A DNA stretch of 64,000 nt, taken from the NCBI GenBank assembly GCA_016192035.1, contig JACPUW010000018.1, forward strand, positions 1-64,000, in the 5' to 3' direction. The notes below the pieces were generated by a model. It ran no database searches. It was not told the DNA's origin and was given only the letters and a program-made list of their open reading frames with translations. Position numbers and translations under genes: made by a program. This document shows, in pieces, positions 62,061 to 64,000 of this stretch; position 1 is the first letter of the stretch, and every line of letters begins with the position of its first letter. The stretch comes from Bacteroidota bacterium (GTDB taxonomy: Bacteria; Bacteroidota; Bacteroidia; CAILMK01; JACPUW01).

Positions 62061-63224
62061 CTAAGCTCCTACTATGGGGTAACGCTCAAAGTCACGGGTA
62101 CGGTCAAACAAGTAGCGATAGGTATGGTAGGTGCGGTACTTGCGCGCACCGACATTTTCTACCACATGTAGCATCTTGGGATTAAAGTCGCCTATCCAGT
62201 TCAACTCTAATGTTTTATACCTATTGAGCGGTTGCAGTAAATTGGCGGCTGATTGTATCATGGCCCCTTCTACCCCTTTTCGCTGGTGGCCAGGCGAAAC
62301 CCCAAATACCATTCCGTAGGTGTGTTCAATTGGCACAACATACCTGTACCACATAAACTTAATCTTGCCCCATAAGTTGAGTTGCCCATGTAGGTTTTTG
62401 AATATCCTGTTCATTTCAGGCAGGATGATCATAAAACTGATGGGTTCATGGTCATAATACCCAAACCAAATGAGGTGATCGACCATGATGGGTTTCAGGC
62501 TCTTTAGTACCGATTTGGCTTGAGATGAGGAAAGGGGGTTAAACCCCTGATAGGCATTGCCCCAGGCTTCATTATATACCTTTCTAAACTCTTCGGCGTA
62601 TCGATCCAGGTGTTTACTGTCCACATGGCTAAATGCATACATTGGGTCTCGGGCTATGCGTTCGGCCTTGAGTCGATATTTGTCAGGCAAGGGGGCACTA
62701 AATTCCCTTAAAAAGGTGAATTGCTTGAAATACAACTGAAATCCGTAGTTTTCAAACAATTGCTGATAATAGGGAAAGTTGTAATTCATGAGATAGGTAG
62801 GCGGGTCATATGGCCCAATGAGCAAGCCCCAAAAACGGTCGCGCTCCCCAAAATTCACAGGGCCATCCATGGCCTCAAGGCCCAGGCCTTTTAGGTAGTT
62901 CAAGCAGGTATCAAAGAGGAGGTTAGCGGCTTCTTGGCTATCAATGCAATCAAAAAAACCCATGCCACCGGCCTTGATGTTGCCGGCTGAAATGGTCTTT
63001 GGGTTCAAAAAAGCCGCCACCCGGCCTATGGCCTTGCCCTGGTGCATGAGCAACCATCGCTTGAGCTGGCCATCCTTGAATACCTTGTTTTTCTTGGGAT
63101 CAAAAATGTGGTTCACATCTTGGTCCAGGGGGCGGATGTAGTTCTTGTCAGACCTATACAAGTCAACCTGAACCTGAATAAAAGCCCTGTCAAGCGCGGG
63201 GGTATTCACCTCAACAATCTCCAT
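62061..63224 (-). CDS. Large GNAT-like protein of unknown function
   Basis: Encodes 387 aa of a family common in Bacteroidota (sometimes annotated as N-acetyltransferase). The N-terminal half shows a GNAT-like fold (WLLMHQGKAIGRVAAFLNPK, GMGFFDCIDSQEAANLLFDT, MDGPVNFGERDRFWGLLIGP). The C-terminal half has a second GNAT-like core (YGMVFGVSPGHQRKGVEGAM with the acetyl-CoA loop as HQRKGVEG). The substrate is unknown. It is convergent with ybaB (8 bp). Confidence 0.8.
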   Translation of the reverse strand: MEIVEVNTPALDRAFIQVQVDLYRSDKNYIRPLDQDVNHIFDPKKNKVFKDGQLKRWLLMHQGKAIGRVAAFLNPKTISAGNIKAGGMGFFDCIDSQEAANLLFDTCLNYLKGLGLEAMDGPVNFGERDRFWGLLIGPYDPPTYLMNYNFPYYQQLFENYGFQLYFKQFTFLREFSAPLPDKYRLKAERIARDPMYAFSHVDSKHLDRYAEEFRKVYNEAWGNAYQGFNPLSSSQAKSVLKSLKPIMVDHLIWFGYYDHEPISFMIILPEMNRIFKNLHGQLNLWGKIKFMWYRYVVPIEHTYGMVFGVSPGHQRKGVEGAMIQSAANLLQPLNRYKTLELNWIGDFNPKMLHVVENVGARKYRTYHTYRYLFDRTRDFERYPIVGA

Positions 63225-63273
63225 CGGCCAAAAATAGGGGGAGGGAACAAAAACAGCTTAGGAGGCAGAAAAC

Positions 63274-63281
63274 TATATTTG
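63274..63281 (+). promoter_or_regulatory. -7 promoter box for hppA
   Basis: TATATTTG fits TAnnTTTG, about 50 bp before the ATG at 63330. Confidence 0.5.
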
Positions 63282-63329
63282 CACCCTATTTTGCGAAAGT
63301 CAATTGTAACTTATTGAATATTAGATATA

Positions 63330-64000
63330 ATGAGTGACTTAATAATGTACTTGGTACCTGCCCTTGGTATTGTGGGCTTGCTGGTGATGGCCGTAAAATC
63401 GGCGTGGGTGAGCAAACAAGCACCAGGAGATGCCAATATGGTGGAACTGGCGGGTCATATAGCATCAGGTGCCATGGCATTTCTCAAGGCCGAATGGCGC
63501 GTGCTGGCTTTCTATGCCGCCGTGGCAGCCATACTGTTGGGGTGGTCAGGTTCGCTTGAAAGCGCTAACTCACACTGGGTGATAGCTGTAGCCTTTCTTA
63601 TAGGTGCTGTGCTCTCGGCACTGGCCGGATATTTTGGTATGAGGATAGCCACCAAAGCCAATGTACGGACTACCCAGGCAGCGCGCACCAGCCTGGCCAA
63701 GGCGCTGCAGGTATCTTTTGCCGGCGGCACGGTGATGGGCTTGGGTGTGGCCGGATTGGCCGTACTGGGGCTTGGGGGATTGTTTATTGTGTTCTATAAC
63801 TGGTTTGCCAGCGGCGCTACGGCCAATGGCCATGAAATGGAAAGGGCCCTAGAGGTATTGGCAGGATTTTCACTTGGTGCCGAGTCCATAGCGCTGTTTG
63901 CGCGGGTAGGCGGCGGTATATATACCAAGGCTGCCGACGTGGGGGCCGACCTGGTGGGCAAGGTAGAAGCAGGGATACCAGAGGACGACCCGCGCAACCC
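63330..64000 (+). CDS. hppA: Membrane-bound ion-pumping pyrophosphatase, 5' part
   Basis: The first 223 codons of a gene cut by the window end (full proteins are about 700-800 aa). Residues 1-90 are three membrane helices ([40 protein letters not shown]), then [33 protein letters not shown], and the family signature [31 protein letters not shown] with the Asp/Lys residues that bind Mg-pyrophosphate. It pumps H+ or Na+ by pyrophosphate hydrolysis; ion and K+ dependence cannot be told from this part. Confidence 0.95.
   Translation, partial: MSDLIMYLVPALGIVGLLVMAVKSAWVSKQAPGDANMVELAGHIASGAMAFLKAEWRVLAFYAAVAAILLGWSGSLESANSHWVIAVAFLIGAVLSALAGYFGMRIATKANVRTTQAARTSLAKALQVSFAGGTVMGLGVAGLAVLGLGGLFIVFYNWFASGATANGHEMERALEVLAGFSLGAESIALFARVGGGIYTKAADVGADLVGKVEAGIPEDDPRN

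Overview
The window looks like a chromosomal segment of a Bacteroidota bacterium. Promoters of the phylum-specific type (TTTG, about 20 bp, TAnnTTTG) lie before many genes and tRNAs. Several exported proteins end in a type IX secretion (T9SS) sorting domain. Family-typical features also fit: a short AtpC, a two-subunit transketolase, an Omp28-like thiol-disulfide protein and large periplasmic inserts in OppB/OppC. Most of the window (from about 8.8 kb) is mid-GC, densely packed housekeeping DNA. The first 8.3 kb is clearly more AT-rich and is organised differently. The family within Bacteroidota cannot be fixed from the sequence.

Region 1 (about 250-8300) is the most unusual part: an integron-like cassette array. 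Seven genes, all on the minus strand, form five units (three of one gene, two of two genes). Units are separated by five imperfectly palindromic elements of about 130 bp that start near AAC and end near GTT. Each unit carries its own matching 8-10 bp sequence at both ends, and the sequence differs from unit to unit. That is what circular integron cassettes with split attC sites leave behind. The right end has one half site beside a short CGTATATACG palindrome and could be the attI analogue. No integrase gene is visible. Cargo: a membrane-anchored unknown, a TIR-like (PF10137-type) protein, a lipoprotein, a pair of NYN ribonucleases (one with a cold-shock domain, one with a LOTUS-like domain), and a pair made of a 641-aa unknown and an SF1 helicase. 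Several of these suggest phage defence.

Region 2 (8.8-31.6 kb): a broken T9SS cargo gene; atpDC; a compact lpxK-punA-two choice-of-anchor-B operon; nif3, a zinc-ribbon coiled-coil gene and a TPR gene; class I fructose-bisphosphate aldolase; accD; cotH and a class III aminotransferase; then a long minus-strand run of lipoprotein, frr, transketolase N-half, VWA protein, transketolase C-half, ECF sigma factor, a probable anti-sigma factor and a Spy-like protein.

Region 3 (31.7-52.4 kb): tRNA-Gln, prs, rplY, pth, lpdA, an Omp28-like T9SS protein, a GNAT enzyme, an acyl-CoA carboxylase beta subunit, tRNA-Arg(ACG), selD-mnmH (selenium for 2-selenouridine in tRNA), paaABC without neighbouring paaD/paaE, a polyprenyl synthase, an oligopeptide importer (binding protein plus two permeases, no ATPase nearby), and a tRNA-Ser/Pro/Arg group.

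Region 4 (52.5-57.2 kb) is a six-gene plus-strand operon that looks like a nitric-oxide / iron-sulfur-damage response: a DUF2249-Ric(ScdA)-hemerythrin fusion, a hemerythrin-cupin fusion, a DUF1858-DUF2249 protein, a 12-helix oxidase-like or NnrS-like membrane protein, a MIP18/SufT-type Fe-S assembly protein and a three-cysteine Rrf2 regulator. Region 5 (57.3-64 kb) holds tRNA-Met, an apparently inactive alkaline-phosphatase homologue, dprA, an SLC13/TrkA-C transporter, ybaB, a GNAT-like protein and the start of a membrane pyrophosphatase cut by the window end.
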